Assembly (NCBI GenBank): GCA_016194665.1
Contig: JACQBD010000120.1
Coordinates: 1 to 40,257, forward strand
Reading direction: 5' to 3'
DNA length: 40,257 bases
DNA from: Gammaproteobacteria bacterium
GTDB taxonomy: Bacteria; Pseudomonadota; Gammaproteobacteria; Acidiferrobacterales; Sulfurifustaceae
Shown here: positions 1 to 9,247 of the stretch, piece after piece
How the letters are laid out: each line of letters starts with the position of its first letter
Position numbering within the stretch: position 1 is the first letter of the stretch
Notes under the pieces: generated by a model
Seen by the model: only the letters and a program-made list of their open reading frames with translations
Databases searched by the model: none
Told to the model about the DNA's origin: nothing
Program-made: the position numbers and the translations under genes

Positions 1-974
1 AGCGTCGGCGGCGGTTCGCCGGGTTTGCGGCCGGAGAGATAGCGTGAGTAGTTTTCAATACCGGAGCAATAGCCGACTTCACGCATCATTTCGAGATCGT
101 ACAGCGTGCGTTGTTCCAGACGCTGGGCCTCGACCAATTTTCCGACGCTGCGTAATTGATCCAAACGTTCGTGCAATTCTTGTTTAATATGCGTAATCGC
201 ATTGAGAATGGTCTCGCGCGGCGTGACGTAATGCGACGAAGGATAGATCGTGGTGCGCGCCAATCGGGCGTTGATTTCGCCGGTCAGCGGATCGAATTCG
301 GAAATATTTTCGATGTCGTCGCCAAACAGCTCGACTCTGATAGCCAACTTCTCGGACTCGGCGGGAAATATATCGATCACATCGCCATGCACCCGGAACG
401 TACCGCGATGCAATTCAATGTCATTACGCGTGTACTGCATTTCGGCCAAACGCTGCAACATGGCACGCTGCGCCATGGCACTTCCCTGACGCAGATGCAA
501 AATCATGCTGTGATAGGCATCGACATCGCCCAAACCGTAAATCGCCGAGACCGTGGCGACGATGATCACGTCTTCGCGTTCCAACAAGGCCTTGGTCGCC
601 GACAGCCGCATCTGCTCGATTTGTTCGTTGATGGAGGCGTCTTTCTCTATATAAGTATCCGACGAAGGCACGTAGGCTTCCGGCTGGTAATAGTCGTAAT
701 ACGACACGAAATATTCCACGGCATTGCGCGGGAAAAAATCGCGGAATTCGGCGTAGAGCTGCGCCGCCAGCGTCTTATTCGGCGCCAGCACCAAGGTCGG
801 GCGTTGAATTTCTTGGATGACGTTGGCCACGGTAAAAGTCTTGCCGGAACCGGTGACACCGAGCAAGGTCTGATAAGCTTCACCGTTGCGCAGTCCCGCT
901 AGCAACGCGGCAATGGCTTGCGGCTGATCGCCGGCCGGTGAAAACGGCTGCGCGAGTTCAAATTTCTGATTCAT
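1..974 (-). CDS. uvrB: UvrABC system protein B, N-terminal part (cut by window edge)
   Basis: UvrB is the damage-verifying helicase-like subunit of nucleotide excision repair; it is loaded by UvrA and recruits UvrC. I translated this frame by hand because it runs off the left edge and is missing from the ORF track. From the ATG at 974 it reads [18 protein letters not shown], then the Walker A segment GVTGSGKT near residue 40, the beta-hairpin segment [15 protein letters not shown] near residue 92, and finally [10 protein letters not shown]. About 324 residues are present, roughly half of a normal UvrB (about 670). It diverges from the aminotransferase gene across a gap of about 70 bases. I see no LexA-type SOS box in that gap. 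Several plus-strand ORFs in the track across this region are shadows. Confidence 0.97.
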   Translation of the reverse strand, partial: MNQKFELAQPFSPAGDQPQAIAALLAGLRNGEAYQTLLGVTGSGKTFTVANVIQEIQRPTLVLAPNKTLAAQLYAEFRDFFPRNAVEYFVSYYDYYQPEAYVPSSDTYIEKDASINEQIEQMRLSATKALLEREDVIIVATVSAIYGLGDVDAYHSMILHLRQGSAMAQRAMLQRLAEMQYTRNDIELHRGTFRVHGDVIDIFPAESEKLAIRVELFGDDIENISEFDPLTGEINARLARTTIYPSSHYVTPRETILNAITHIKQELHERLDQLRSVGKLVEAQRLEQRTLYDLEMMREVGYCSGIENYSRYLSGRKPGEPPPT

Positions 975-1044
975 GCACTATCGTTTTTCCGTGTGGTTGC
1001 GGGTATATTACCGCGTTTTTCAAATATTGCTGCCCGAGGATCCG

Positions 1045-2238
1045 TTGTCTGCCATCCGTCTATCGAACCGCGTTAATCGCATAAAACCTTCTCCTACTCT
1101 CGCCGTGGACGCCAAAGCTAAAGCGCTCAAGGCGCAAGGCAAGGACGTGATTAGTTTGGGGGCGGGCGAGCCGGATTTCGATACCCCGGATCATATTAAG
1201 GAAGCAGCGATCCGCGCCATCCGCGACGGCTTTACTAAATATACCGCGGTCGACGGCACGCCCGCTTTGAAGCAAGCGGTGATCGGCAAATTCAAACGCG
1301 ACAATGGTTTGGATTATACGCCGGATGAAGTATTGGTTTCGGTCGGCGGCAAACAAAGTTTTTTTAATTTGGCGCAAGCGCTGCTCGATAAAGACGATGA
1401 AGTCATTATCCCTGCACCGTATTGGGTTTCTTATCCCGACATGGTTTTGTTGGCGGACGCGAGTCCCGTCATCATCTCCGCCGGCATGGACCAAGCGTTT
1501 AAGATTCATCCCGATCAACTCGATCGCACCATCACACGCCAAACGCGTTTATTGGTGATCAATAGCCCGTCGAATCCGACCGGCAGTGTTTATACGCGCG
1601 CGGAACTTGGCGCGCTCGGCGAAGTATTGCGCCGACATCCACACGTCCTTATTGCCACTGACGATATGTACGAACACATTCTGTGGGCCGACGAAGCCTT
1701 CAGCAATATTCTCAACGCTTGTCCCGATCTTAAGGATCGCACGATAGTATTGAACGGCGTCTCGAAAGTGTACGCCATGACCGGTTGGCGCATCGGTTAC
1801 GCCGCCGGCCCCAAACCTTTGATCGCGGCGATGAAAAAAATTCAATCGCAAAGCACTTCCAATCCCACTTCGATCGCGCAAGTGGCGGCGGAAACGGCGC
1901 TGAACGGCGACCAAGCTTGTCTGGTGCCGATGGTGCGCGCGTTTAAAGAACGCCACGACCGCGTCGTCGCGCGTTTAAATAAAATCCGCGGCGTGCATTG
2001 TCTGCCGACGCAAGGAACTTTTTATGCATTTCCGGATTTCAGCCAAGCCATCGCCGCGACGGCCGGTGTCAGCAACGACGTCGAGATGGCCGAGTACATT
2101 CTCAATAAAGCTGAAGTCGCGCTAGTACCCGGTTCCGCCTTCGGCGCCGAAGGACACCTGCGATTATCCTACGCCACGTCCATGACGCTGCTCGACAAAG
2201 CCTTGGATCGGATAGAAAATTTATTGGGCAAAAATTAA
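1045..2238 (+). CDS. aspC: Aspartate aminotransferase (class I, PLP-dependent)
   Basis: This enzyme transfers the amino group between aspartate and 2-oxoglutarate using pyridoxal phosphate, in the cytoplasm. Visible marks are AGEPDFDTPDHIKEA near the N terminus, SNPTGSVYT, the PLP-binding lysine in NGVSKVYAMTGWR (K241 counted from the TTG), and the substrate-binding arginine in RLSYATS near the C terminus. The ORF track starts at ATG 973. I prefer the TTG at 1045, because the family's N terminus is LSAIRLSNRVNRIKPSPT and a GAGGA lies just upstream at 1036-1040. That gives 397 residues, normal for the Ib subgroup of aspartate aminotransferases. Its position back to back with uvrB is common in gammaproteobacteria. 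Some members of this subgroup also accept prephenate or aromatic substrates, so specificity is not certain. Confidence 0.92.
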   Translation: MSAIRLSNRVNRIKPSPTLAVDAKAKALKAQGKDVISLGAGEPDFDTPDHIKEAAIRAIRDGFTKYTAVDGTPALKQAVIGKFKRDNGLDYTPDEVLVSVGGKQSFFNLAQALLDKDDEVIIPAPYWVSYPDMVLLADASPVIISAGMDQAFKIHPDQLDRTITRQTRLLVINSPSNPTGSVYTRAELGALGEVLRRHPHVLIATDDMYEHILWADEAFSNILNACPDLKDRTIVLNGVSKVYAMTGWRIGYAAGPKPLIAAMKKIQSQSTSNPTSIAQVAAETALNGDQACLVPMVRAFKERHDRVVARLNKIRGVHCLPTQGTFYAFPDFSQAIAATAGVSNDVEMAEYILNKAEVALVPGSAFGAEGHLRLSYATSMTLLDKALDRIENLLGKN

Positions 2239-2376
2239 TATCTAAAGCTTTAGTTCTCAGTTTTGCAAAATATAAAACAATGTGGGCATAATAAATTTCA
2301 TCATAAATAATTAAAAAAAATACTGGATCTGACGCAGCCCGGCGTTTCTGCATCAGAAATAAAAACGAGAACCTAA

Positions 2377-2988
2377 ATGGAGTTTGGGGTGGGAAGTTTT
2401 TGTTACCCATCGAAGTTTTCGCACGGAGGCTTCAGGCTTTGCCTGAGACAGGCCGGTTATTCTCTGTATGACTTAATCATTACTTCGGCGGTGGCGGGTG
2501 TCGTCAGCATTGGCGCCACTAGCATGGCGAGTCTTCTACAAAGCACGCGCATGACATCTGAAATAAATGAACTAATGACACAGCTTAATCTCGCTCGCAG
2601 TGAAGCGATTAAGCGTGGAACTACCGTAACATTATGCAAAAGTGCAAATGGAAAAGTCTGCACAGATAAGGCGGAATGGCATGACGGTTTGATAATTTTT
2701 GTGGACGAGAACGCAAACCATCAAATAGATGGCAGCGAGAATCTCATATATGTAAAGCCAGGACGGCAGGGAAATGTATCATTCCGTTACGGCGGAGAAA
2801 AAGAACTCTATTCTTATACTACCTATCATCCTGAGGGCTATGCCCGACCAAACGCCACCTTTACTTTCTGTAATGACCGCAGTTCGACGCAGGCTAAAGC
2901 GGTTATCATCAATACTGTTGGCCGCCCACGCAGCTCAATAAAAGATCCCGATAATAAGCCACTCAATTGTTCTTGGGTAACTCCTTGA
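2377..2988 (+). CDS. FimT/GspH-family type IV pseudopilin, orphan
   Basis: This is a minor pilin or pseudopilin of the GspH/FimT family, which would be cleaved by prepilin peptidase and placed at a pilus or type II pseudopilus tip. The processing site reads QAG/YSLYDLIITSAVAGVV (G27/Y28). Position +5 of the mature protein is Asp, not the nearly universal Glu. The family core follows: TQLNLARSEAIKRGTTVTLCKS, then a W-x-D-G-L-I-I-F-V-D-E-N segment, and four Cys residues in the mature part. The leader from ATG 2377 is long (27 residues) and its ribosome site is weak; a GGAGG at about 2425 suggests a shorter leader may be used, although no in-frame ATG/GTG/TTG follows it. No other pilin genes are adjacent. 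The base composition is more AT-rich than that of the efflux genes to the right. Confidence 0.8.
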   Translation: MEFGVGSFCYPSKFSHGGFRLCLRQAGYSLYDLIITSAVAGVVSIGATSMASLLQSTRMTSEINELMTQLNLARSEAIKRGTTVTLCKSANGKVCTDKAEWHDGLIIFVDENANHQIDGSENLIYVKPGRQGNVSFRYGGEKELYSYTTYHPEGYARPNATFTFCNDRSSTQAKAVIINTVGRPRSSIKDPDNKPLNCSWVTP

Positions 2989-3030
2989 CCCTACCCGCCT
3001 TACCCCATAACATACGCGCCCTTCGACTAT

Positions 3031-3106
<76 letters not shown>

Positions 3107-3167
3107 ATATAAACAAGCTGTTAAACATTTCTTCGTCAAACCCTCTCTTCTCTTGGTACAATTTACA

Positions 3168-3190
3168 GCGCGTTAAGACGCGCAATTTTT
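3168..3190 (+). terminator. Probable intrinsic terminator after tRNA-Asn
   Basis: A perfect 6-bp GC-rich stem GCGCGT/ACGCGC with the tetraloop TAAG is followed by AATTTTT. It lies about 60 bases after the tRNA 3' end and about 50 bases before the S8 protease start. An extended -10-like TGGTACAAT sits just upstream (3154-3162). The hairpin could therefore instead lie at the 5' end of the protease mRNA. Confidence 0.6.
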
Positions 3191-3239
3191 CCAGCAGGAA
3201 CGCAGGAATCATTCAAAAATAACAACGAATGTATGTACG

Positions 3240-6200
3240 ATGTTTTGGAAAATATCAGTCAAGGGTAGAGGCGTAATTGTCTGCGCCAAATCATGTATCC
3301 AGCCCATATTAATTTTGGGCACTGTATTCGGTGTGCTTAATTCTCCCGCGTTTGCGTTTTTGCCCATGCAAAATTTGCAAGCCCCGCCGACAACTCAAGC
3401 CAGCTCTGTCCCACGCATTTCTCATCGCTATGTCCCGGGGCAGATGATTGTTAAATACAAATCTTCAGTCACTCTATCGGTGCGCGAAGCAGTAAAAAAT
3501 CGCGTTCGATTTAAAGATATTACTCTTGATCGCAGCGATTCACTGGACAAACTTCATAAAAAATTTTCGGTGCGCAAGGCCAAGCCTATATTTCGTAGCG
3601 AAGCCGAAGAAGACGCCATTCTGGGTCCAAAAACTTTAACTGCGCTCAAAGAAATTCATCATCGCCAACTCGCACAGGCCAAAAATAATCTATCGATAGC
3701 GGCAGCAATGACACCACCGGCATTCCAGAACGATGCAGATATTAGTCATGTCTACGTCCTCGAGTTATCGCCGAACGTTAAAATTGAAACGGCGGTGAAG
3801 GATTTCGCCAATGACCCGCACGTGGAATATGCCCAGCCGAACTATATCGTGCGCGCGCAATTTACTCCTAACGATCCCTTTTGGGCGACGTCGAAAACCT
3901 GGGGGCAATTGAGCCGAGACTTATGGGGGCTATCGTACGACAACACCGAACGGGCTTGGGATATTTCACAAGGCGCCGGCGTGACAGTGGCCGTAGTGGA
4001 TTCAGGCGTGGATTACAATCATCCAGATATCGCCGCGAATCTCGTGAGCGGATGGAACTTCATTAACAATACCGATGACACCATGGATGATTTCGGTCAC
4101 GGCACACACATCGCCGGAATTATTGCCGCCACTGGCAATAATAATATTGGCGTCATTGGCGTCGCTCCGCTCGCGCGAATCATGCCCATCAAATTTTTGG
4201 ATCAATTCGGCAGCGGCAAATTTGACGCTGCGGCAGCGGCTATCGTTTATGCCGCGGAACATGGCGCGAACGTAATCAATAACAGCTGGGAATGCGACGA
4301 ACAATGCCCGAATAATCCGGTTATCGAAGATGCGGTGCGCACCGCTTATTCGCTGGGCGCAGTGATCGTGTTTTCTGCCGGCAACGCTAGCGACGATGTT
4401 TTTTATTACAGCCCGCAAAATATGCCGCAAGTTATCTTGGCGGCCGCTACCACTCCCCATGACAAACCCAATTTTTTTTCCAACCATGGTGGTGATCTCG
4501 ATATTTCTGCGCCCGGCGGTGGCGCGCTCATGCCATTATTTTTTAATCCTTACGACCCCAACGCGGTAAATATTCTTTCACTCAAAGCAGCCGGGTGTAA
4601 TCCGGCCATTTTCTGTCCAGCTGAGCTGATCGTGGGCGGCGACTATGTACGGCAAGCCGGCACATCCATGGCGGCAGGATATGTTTCCGGATTAGCGGCG
4701 CTTATTTTGGCAAAAAATCCTGAGTACACAGCGGAACAAGTGAGACAAGCAATTCGCATTACCGGCAAAGATATCGGTTCAATAGGTTACGATACGGCTA
4801 CTGGTTATGGACGTATCCGGCCGGTACTCGCTTTGAAAACGGCCACACCATTGGCGGCTCTTATCACGCAACCTTCCAGCATCACAGCGACTGGCATTAC
4901 AGAAATCGCGACAAGGGGTATTACTGGAGGCCCTGGATTCAAAGATTGGACGCTCGCTTACCGTAAGAGTCAATCCAATTCGGATTGGAAAATTTTAGTT
5001 AAAGATTCGAAAACAGCGTCCGCTATCGATCAAGATGCATTGCTGACTAATTGGAAGATTCGTTCCCTTCAAGATGGCCCGTATACTTTAAAATTAACTG
5101 TGCGCAGCACCAATGGTCATGTTTACGAAGACCGTCAAGCTATCCTCATCGATCAAACCGCGATTCAATTAACCGGAGCGCAAATCTTCAACGGCGGAAA
5201 TTTATTTAGAAGCGACGTGACTCTGTTTGGCACAGCCGCGCCAACCAATTTTTTAAACTACCAATTGCAAGTACGAAACAGCAGCGGCGTTCTCCTGGTC
5301 AACCCCAATATTACGCTGACTCAAGGTGGCGCTCAGAAAATCTATAACGGTGAGCTGGGAACCTGGCATACGTCAGGAGCACCAGCCGACAATTATACGA
5401 TTGAGCTTATTGTGAATCTGAAAAATGGTTCCAGTGTCGTCAAATCCACCGAAGCTTTTATATACGATCCGACAGTGCATCCCGGCTGGCCGGTAAACTT
5501 AAGTTTTCCTTCCGCGCAAAACTCCTCCATCGACTTGCTCGATCATTTGACTGTCGCCGATATCGATCGCGACGGTAAATCCGAACTTATTATTGGTTAC
5601 GGCAACTCGGTGCGAATTTTCGACCATACGGGCGCAGCGCTGCACGGCTGGCCCCAAAGTATCGATCCCGCGGACGCGGGATATTTGATACAACGAAGTC
5701 CGGTCGTAGCTGATTTGGATGGCGATGGTTCGCCGGAAATTATCGCCGCTAACAACAACGGCGAAGTGTTTATATGGCGCGCCGATGGCATGTTGCTACC
5801 GGGCTGGCCGAAACAATTGGCTGATACGACGCCGACGCTTGTTGCTTCAGCTCTCGATACGGGCGCTATGGTCCGAATTATCCTGACGACCCCTTATGGT
5901 TTAGTAAATGTTTTGGATATCGACGGAAACAGTTTGCCCGGTTGGCCCCAGCAACTCGACAGTGGCATATTTGGCGTACCCGCCGTGGGCGATATGAATC
6001 ATGATGGAACAAAAGAAATTCTCGTTTCTAATGAAAGCAAACTATATGCCTTGGACTACCTCGGCAATCTCTTGCCAAATTGGCCCAAACAAGTCCCTTT
6101 CTTAAACTCGAAGTGGAGTGCATATCCTGCGCTCGGTGATGTAACGGGCAACGGAGCACTGAATGCCGTGGTGACTCTGACAGATAGTGTTAGCTTAAAC

Positions 6201-6794
6201 AGCGCTGTTTACGTATTTCAATACGATGGCCAAACTGTTGCGATCATGCCGACAGCAACCCCCTATCCAAATCCGCCTGGACTGGCCGATATCAACGGTG
6301 ATGGTAAAACCGACATCGTTGTAGGTAATCAGCTCGTATTTGACGGAGGCATCGTGCCAACCGATTATCTCAATGCGTGGAATGGCGACGGTACAATTTT
6401 AAATTCTGCTTGGCCCGTGAAAATCTTAGATGTCACCAATGATTCATTTGTTTACAACACCGGTTTTGGATTCGGTTCACCGACGCTTGTGGATGTAGAG
6501 GGTAAAGGTCAGATCGATATTGTCGCCTCCTCCGATACGCGTTTGTTTGCTGTCAACGCTTACCGTCCGGATGGCAGCCCCGTGCCAGGCTTTCCTAAAC
6601 CCAGCGTTACCATCGGCGCGCACCAAAGCAATGCTATCGCCGTCGCTGATCTCGATGGCGATGGATTGCTTGAATTGGCATGGATCGATGCAAATCTAAA
6701 TTTGTGGGTATGGGACCTGCCGGTGTCGAATTCACCTATTCCCACCTGGCGTATGTTTCGTCACGATCCAGGTCATTCCGCCGCGACTAATTAA
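3240..6794 (+). CDS. Secreted subtilisin-like (S8) serine protease with C-terminal VCBS/FG-GAP-like repeats
   Basis: This is a predicted exported peptidase of 1184 residues. A signal peptide ends near NSPAFA (about residue 39). An inhibitor-I9/fervidolysin-like propeptide follows (VPGQMIVKYKSS, then a HVEYAQPNY segment near 200). The S8 catalytic domain spans about 225-530, with Asp254 (VVDSGVDYNHPD), His287 (GHGTHIAG), oxyanion Asn382 (SAGN) and Ser476 (GTSMAAG); the triad is intact. Residues about 530-735 look like beta-sandwich domains. From about 770 there are at least six calcium-binding repeats of the DxDxDG type, such as DIDRDGKSELIIG, DLDGDGSPEIIAA and DINGDGKTDIVVG, suggesting a beta-propeller. 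The C terminus WRMFRHDPGHSAATN resembles the end of other FG-GAP proteins. No sortase, PEP-CTERM or autotransporter signal is visible. It stands alone after the tRNA. Its substrate is unknown. Confidence 0.9.
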   Translation: MFWKISVKGRGVIVCAKSCIQPILILGTVFGVLNSPAFAFLPMQNLQAPPTTQASSVPRISHRYVPGQMIVKYKSSVTLSVREAVKNRVRFKDITLDRSDSLDKLHKKFSVRKAKPIFRSEAEEDAILGPKTLTALKEIHHRQLAQAKNNLSIAAAMTPPAFQNDADISHVYVLELSPNVKIETAVKDFANDPHVEYAQPNYIVRAQFTPNDPFWATSKTWGQLSRDLWGLSYDNTERAWDISQGAGVTVAVVDSGVDYNHPDIAANLVSGWNFINNTDDTMDDFGHGTHIAGIIAATGNNNIGVIGVAPLARIMPIKFLDQFGSGKFDAAAAAIVYAAEHGANVINNSWECDEQCPNNPVIEDAVRTAYSLGAVIVFSAGNASDDVFYYSPQNMPQVILAAATTPHDKPNFFSNHGGDLDISAPGGGALMPLFFNPYDPNAVNILSLKAAGCNPAIFCPAELIVGGDYVRQAGTSMAAGYVSGLAALILAKNPEYTAEQVRQAIRITGKDIGSIGYDTATGYGRIRPVLALKTATPLAALITQPSSITATGITEIATRGITGGPGFKDWTLAYRKSQSNSDWKILVKDSKTASAIDQDALLTNWKIRSLQDGPYTLKLTVRSTNGHVYEDRQAILIDQTAIQLTGAQIFNGGNLFRSDVTLFGTAAPTNFLNYQLQVRNSSGVLLVNPNITLTQGGAQKIYNGELGTWHTSGAPADNYTIELIVNLKNGSSVVKSTEAFIYDPTVHPGWPVNLSFPSAQNSSIDLLDHLTVADIDRDGKSELIIGYGNSVRIFDHTGAALHGWPQSIDPADAGYLIQRSPVVADLDGDGSPEIIAANNNGEVFIWRADGMLLPGWPKQLADTTPTLVASALDTGAMVRIILTTPYGLVNVLDIDGNSLPGWPQQLDSGIFGVPAVGDMNHDGTKEILVSNESKLYALDYLGNLLPNWPKQVPFLNSKWSAYPALGDVTGNGALNAVVTLTDSVSLNSAVYVFQYDGQTVAIMPTATPYPNPPGLADINGDGKTDIVVGNQLVFDGGIVPTDYLNAWNGDGTILNSAWPVKILDVTNDSFVYNTGFGFGSPTLVDVEGKGQIDIVASSDTRLFAVNAYRPDGSPVPGFPKPSVTIGAHQSNAIAVADLDGDGLLELAWIDANLNLWVWDLPVSNSPIPTWRMFRHDPGHSAATN

Positions 6795-6831
6795 AAATAG
6801 AATCCGATCGTCAGCATGCTTTTTTAAGCGT

Positions 6832-7251
6832 TTACTCCAAAATTGTCGCACCCGCTCGGGCAATTTGACCATCTTCCGACGCTCTTACACCGCTAACGCC
6901 AATAGCTCCGATAATTTTTTTCTGGTAAGTCAGCGGTATGCCGCCTTCCGACGGCAGAACACCGGGGAAACTTAGTACACGCTGCTGTCCTGCCACCAAC
7001 ATCTCTTCCCAATATTTTGTTGGGCGCTTGAAAGCTACCGCGGATTGGGCTTTACGGATGGCGAGCTCCACGCTGCCGAATTGAGCTTCATCCAAGCGCT
7101 GCAGACAAAGCAAATTTCCACCATCGTCGACAATGGCGATCACCACTGGCCAGGAATTTTTAATTGCCTCGGCTTCGGCGGCCGCCATAATTTTTTTCGT
7201 CAGCGCTAAACTTAACGTTGGTTTTTCTTTGAGTTCGTTATCGATTGACAT
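6832..7251 (-). CDS. GlcG/HbpS-family (DUF336) protein
   Basis: This is a 139-residue protein of the GlcG/HbpS family (Pfam PF03928), a small alpha/beta fold. Members bind haem (HbpS) or are encoded in glycolate and cobalamin-related operons; the function of most members is unsettled. Family signatures are SLALTKKIMAAAEAEA, VVIAIVDDGGNLLCLQRLD, SVELAIRKAQSAVAF and GVLPSEGGIPLTYQKKIIGAIGVSG. No signal peptide is seen, so it is probably cytoplasmic. It starts 26 bases after the macB stop on the same strand with a GGAG upstream, so it is most likely the last gene of the tolC-macA-macB transcript. It converges on the S8 protease gene with a gap of 37 bases. Confidence 0.85.
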   Translation of the reverse strand: MSIDNELKEKPTLSLALTKKIMAAAEAEAIKNSWPVVIAIVDDGGNLLCLQRLDEAQFGSVELAIRKAQSAVAFKRPTKYWEEMLVAGQQRVLSFPGVLPSEGGIPLTYQKKIIGAIGVSGVRASEDGQIARAGATILE

Positions 7252-7277
7252 AAATCTATTTCTCCATTTTCATAAGT

Positions 7278-9233
7278 TTACTCATATCGCAAGGCATCGA
7301 TAGGATTGAGCAAGGAAGCCTTGCGCGCGGGATACAGACCAAAAATAATCCCTACCGATCCGGAAAATATAACCGCCAGCAATACCGAGGTTAAAGAGAT
7401 CGAAGTCACCCAACCCGCGAAACTCGACATCAGTTGCGTAATCAACCAACCTAAGGCAATGCCTAGCAACCCGCCGACGGCGCTGATAACAACCGCTTCA
7501 ATTAAAAACTGCGACAAGATATCGCGTCTACGCGCGCCTATCGCTTTGCGCAAACCAATTTCACGCGTGCGCTCGGTCACCGATACCAGCATGATATTCA
7601 TTATGCCGATACCGCCCACCAACAGTGAAATCGCGGCAATCGACGCCAACAGCACCGACATGGTGCGGCTGCTTTCCGAAAGCGCCGATTGAATATCCGC
7701 CATGTTGCGGATTTGAAATGCTTCTTGCTGCTGCGAAAGCGCGATTTTATGACGGTTGTACATCAAACGACGCGTGGCTTCTTGCGTGGCATCGATTTCG
7801 CTGGCATCGTTGACTTCAATATCGATGTAATCCACATAGTCTTTGCCCATCAAACGATGCATCGCCGTCAATACGGGAATCACGATGATGTCATCTTGGT
7901 CGCGCCAACTCGTGGCGCCTTTTTCGGGTAATACGCCGATAATTTGAAAACTGACTTTATTTATCTTAATCATTTCGCCGATCGGATTTTGCCCACCGAA
8001 AAGTTCGCGCACTAAGGTAGTACCGACGATGGCGACGCGACTGCGTTGGCGATTTTCTTCTTCGTTTAAAAATCGGCCTATTTCCGGCACCGTGGCGTGG
8101 ATGCGCGCATACGCAGGACTGGCGCCCAAAATCTGCGTGCTCCAATTTTTATTTCCATAAGTCACCTGACCTCTGCCTGAAACCGCCGGCGCGGCGTCTT
8201 TGACGGCAGATATTTGTTCCTTCAAAGCAACGGCGTCATCCACAGTCAAGCGCGTGGTAGTGCCGGCTTCTTGCGCTACGCCGCCCAGATGAGTCGCACC
8301 TGGACGCAAAACTAAGAGATTCGACCCCAAGGAGGCTAATTGCATTTCGATGGCTTTTTGCGCACCTTGGCCCAAAGCTAGCATGGCCACGACGGCGCTC
8401 ACACCGATTAAAATACCCAACATGGACAACGCGGTGCGGATTTTATTCGCGCCGAGTGTTTTGAAGCCTTGCTGTAAGTGCTCGCGAATTTCGCTTAAAC
8501 GAAATCGATCGGATGACGTCGGTTGGATAGCGGCAGGCAAAATAATCGACGCTGATTTTTGCTGGGCCAGAATTTCATCCGATTGAATCACACCATCGCG
8601 TATGCGGATGAGACGCTTGGCTTGTTTACCGATCTCTTCTTCATGCGTAACAATGACGATGCTGATGCCTTGCGCATTGAGATCTTTCAGCGTCTGCAAT
8701 ATTTCTTTCTGGCTGGCGGAATCGAGATTGCCGGTCGGTTCATCGGCCAAGATCATTCTGGGATTGTTGATCAAAGAACGCGCGATGGCGACGCGCTGCT
8801 GTTGTCCGCCCGAGAGTTCATTCGGTTTGTGCAATATTCTTGTCCCTAAGCCGACGCGCTCCAATAATAGCTTGGCTTTATCGAGCTCAAGTCGTCGGCC
8901 GGAATAAAGCAGAGGCAAAGATACATTTTCCAACGCGGACATTCGCGGTAACAAATTAAATTGCTGAAAGATAAATCCAATCGCTTCTCTACGTAACACC
9001 GCTAGCTCATCTTCATCGAGATGCGCCGCTTCTTTTCCGTACAAACGGTAAGAACCGGAATCGGGCACGTCCAATAAACCCAGCACGTGCATCAACGTGG
9101 ATTTACCGGATCCGGACGGACCCATGATGGCGACAAACTCACCGGGTGCGATGCTTAAAGAAACGCCACGCAAGGCGTATACAGTGGAATCTCCCATGCG
9201 ATAAGTTTTATGAACGTTTTTTAATTCAATCAT
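7278..9233 (-). CDS. macB: MacB-type ABC efflux transporter (ATPase fused to permease)
   Basis: This is the inner-membrane ABC component of a tripartite MacAB-TolC-type exporter. At 651 residues it matches E. coli MacB (648). The N-terminal nucleotide-binding domain has Walker [10 protein letters not shown] near residue 39, the signature [15 protein letters not shown] and Walker [13 protein letters not shown]. One transmembrane helix near 270 ([21 protein letters not shown]) precedes a large periplasmic MacB_PCD domain. Three C-terminal helices (about 530-640) form the FtsX-like permease with the conserved [16 protein letters not shown]. The gene is 14 bases downstream of macA and forms one unit with it and tolC. 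Substrates of the family include macrolides, peptides and siderophores; the actual substrate here cannot be read from the sequence. Confidence 0.93.
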   Translation of the reverse strand: MIELKNVHKTYRMGDSTVYALRGVSLSIAPGEFVAIMGPSGSGKSTLMHVLGLLDVPDSGSYRLYGKEAAHLDEDELAVLRREAIGFIFQQFNLLPRMSALENVSLPLLYSGRRLELDKAKLLLERVGLGTRILHKPNELSGGQQQRVAIARSLINNPRMILADEPTGNLDSASQKEILQTLKDLNAQGISIVIVTHEEEIGKQAKRLIRIRDGVIQSDEILAQQKSASIILPAAIQPTSSDRFRLSEIREHLQQGFKTLGANKIRTALSMLGILIGVSAVVAMLALGQGAQKAIEMQLASLGSNLLVLRPGATHLGGVAQEAGTTTRLTVDDAVALKEQISAVKDAAPAVSGRGQVTYGNKNWSTQILGASPAYARIHATVPEIGRFLNEEENRQRSRVAIVGTTLVRELFGGQNPIGEMIKINKVSFQIIGVLPEKGATSWRDQDDIIVIPVLTAMHRLMGKDYVDYIDIEVNDASEIDATQEATRRLMYNRHKIALSQQQEAFQIRNMADIQSALSESSRTMSVLLASIAAISLLVGGIGIMNIMLVSVTERTREIGLRKAIGARRRDILSQFLIEAVVISAVGGLLGIALGWLITQLMSSFAGWVTSISLTSVLLAVIFSGSVGIIFGLYPARKASLLNPIDALRYE

Positions 9234-9247
9234 GTGCGCGTGAACGT

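Noticed and set aside
156-902. 248-residue plus-strand ORF at the left edge
   Set aside because: It is the antisense shadow of uvrB, whose minus-strand frame reads through conserved UvrB motifs.
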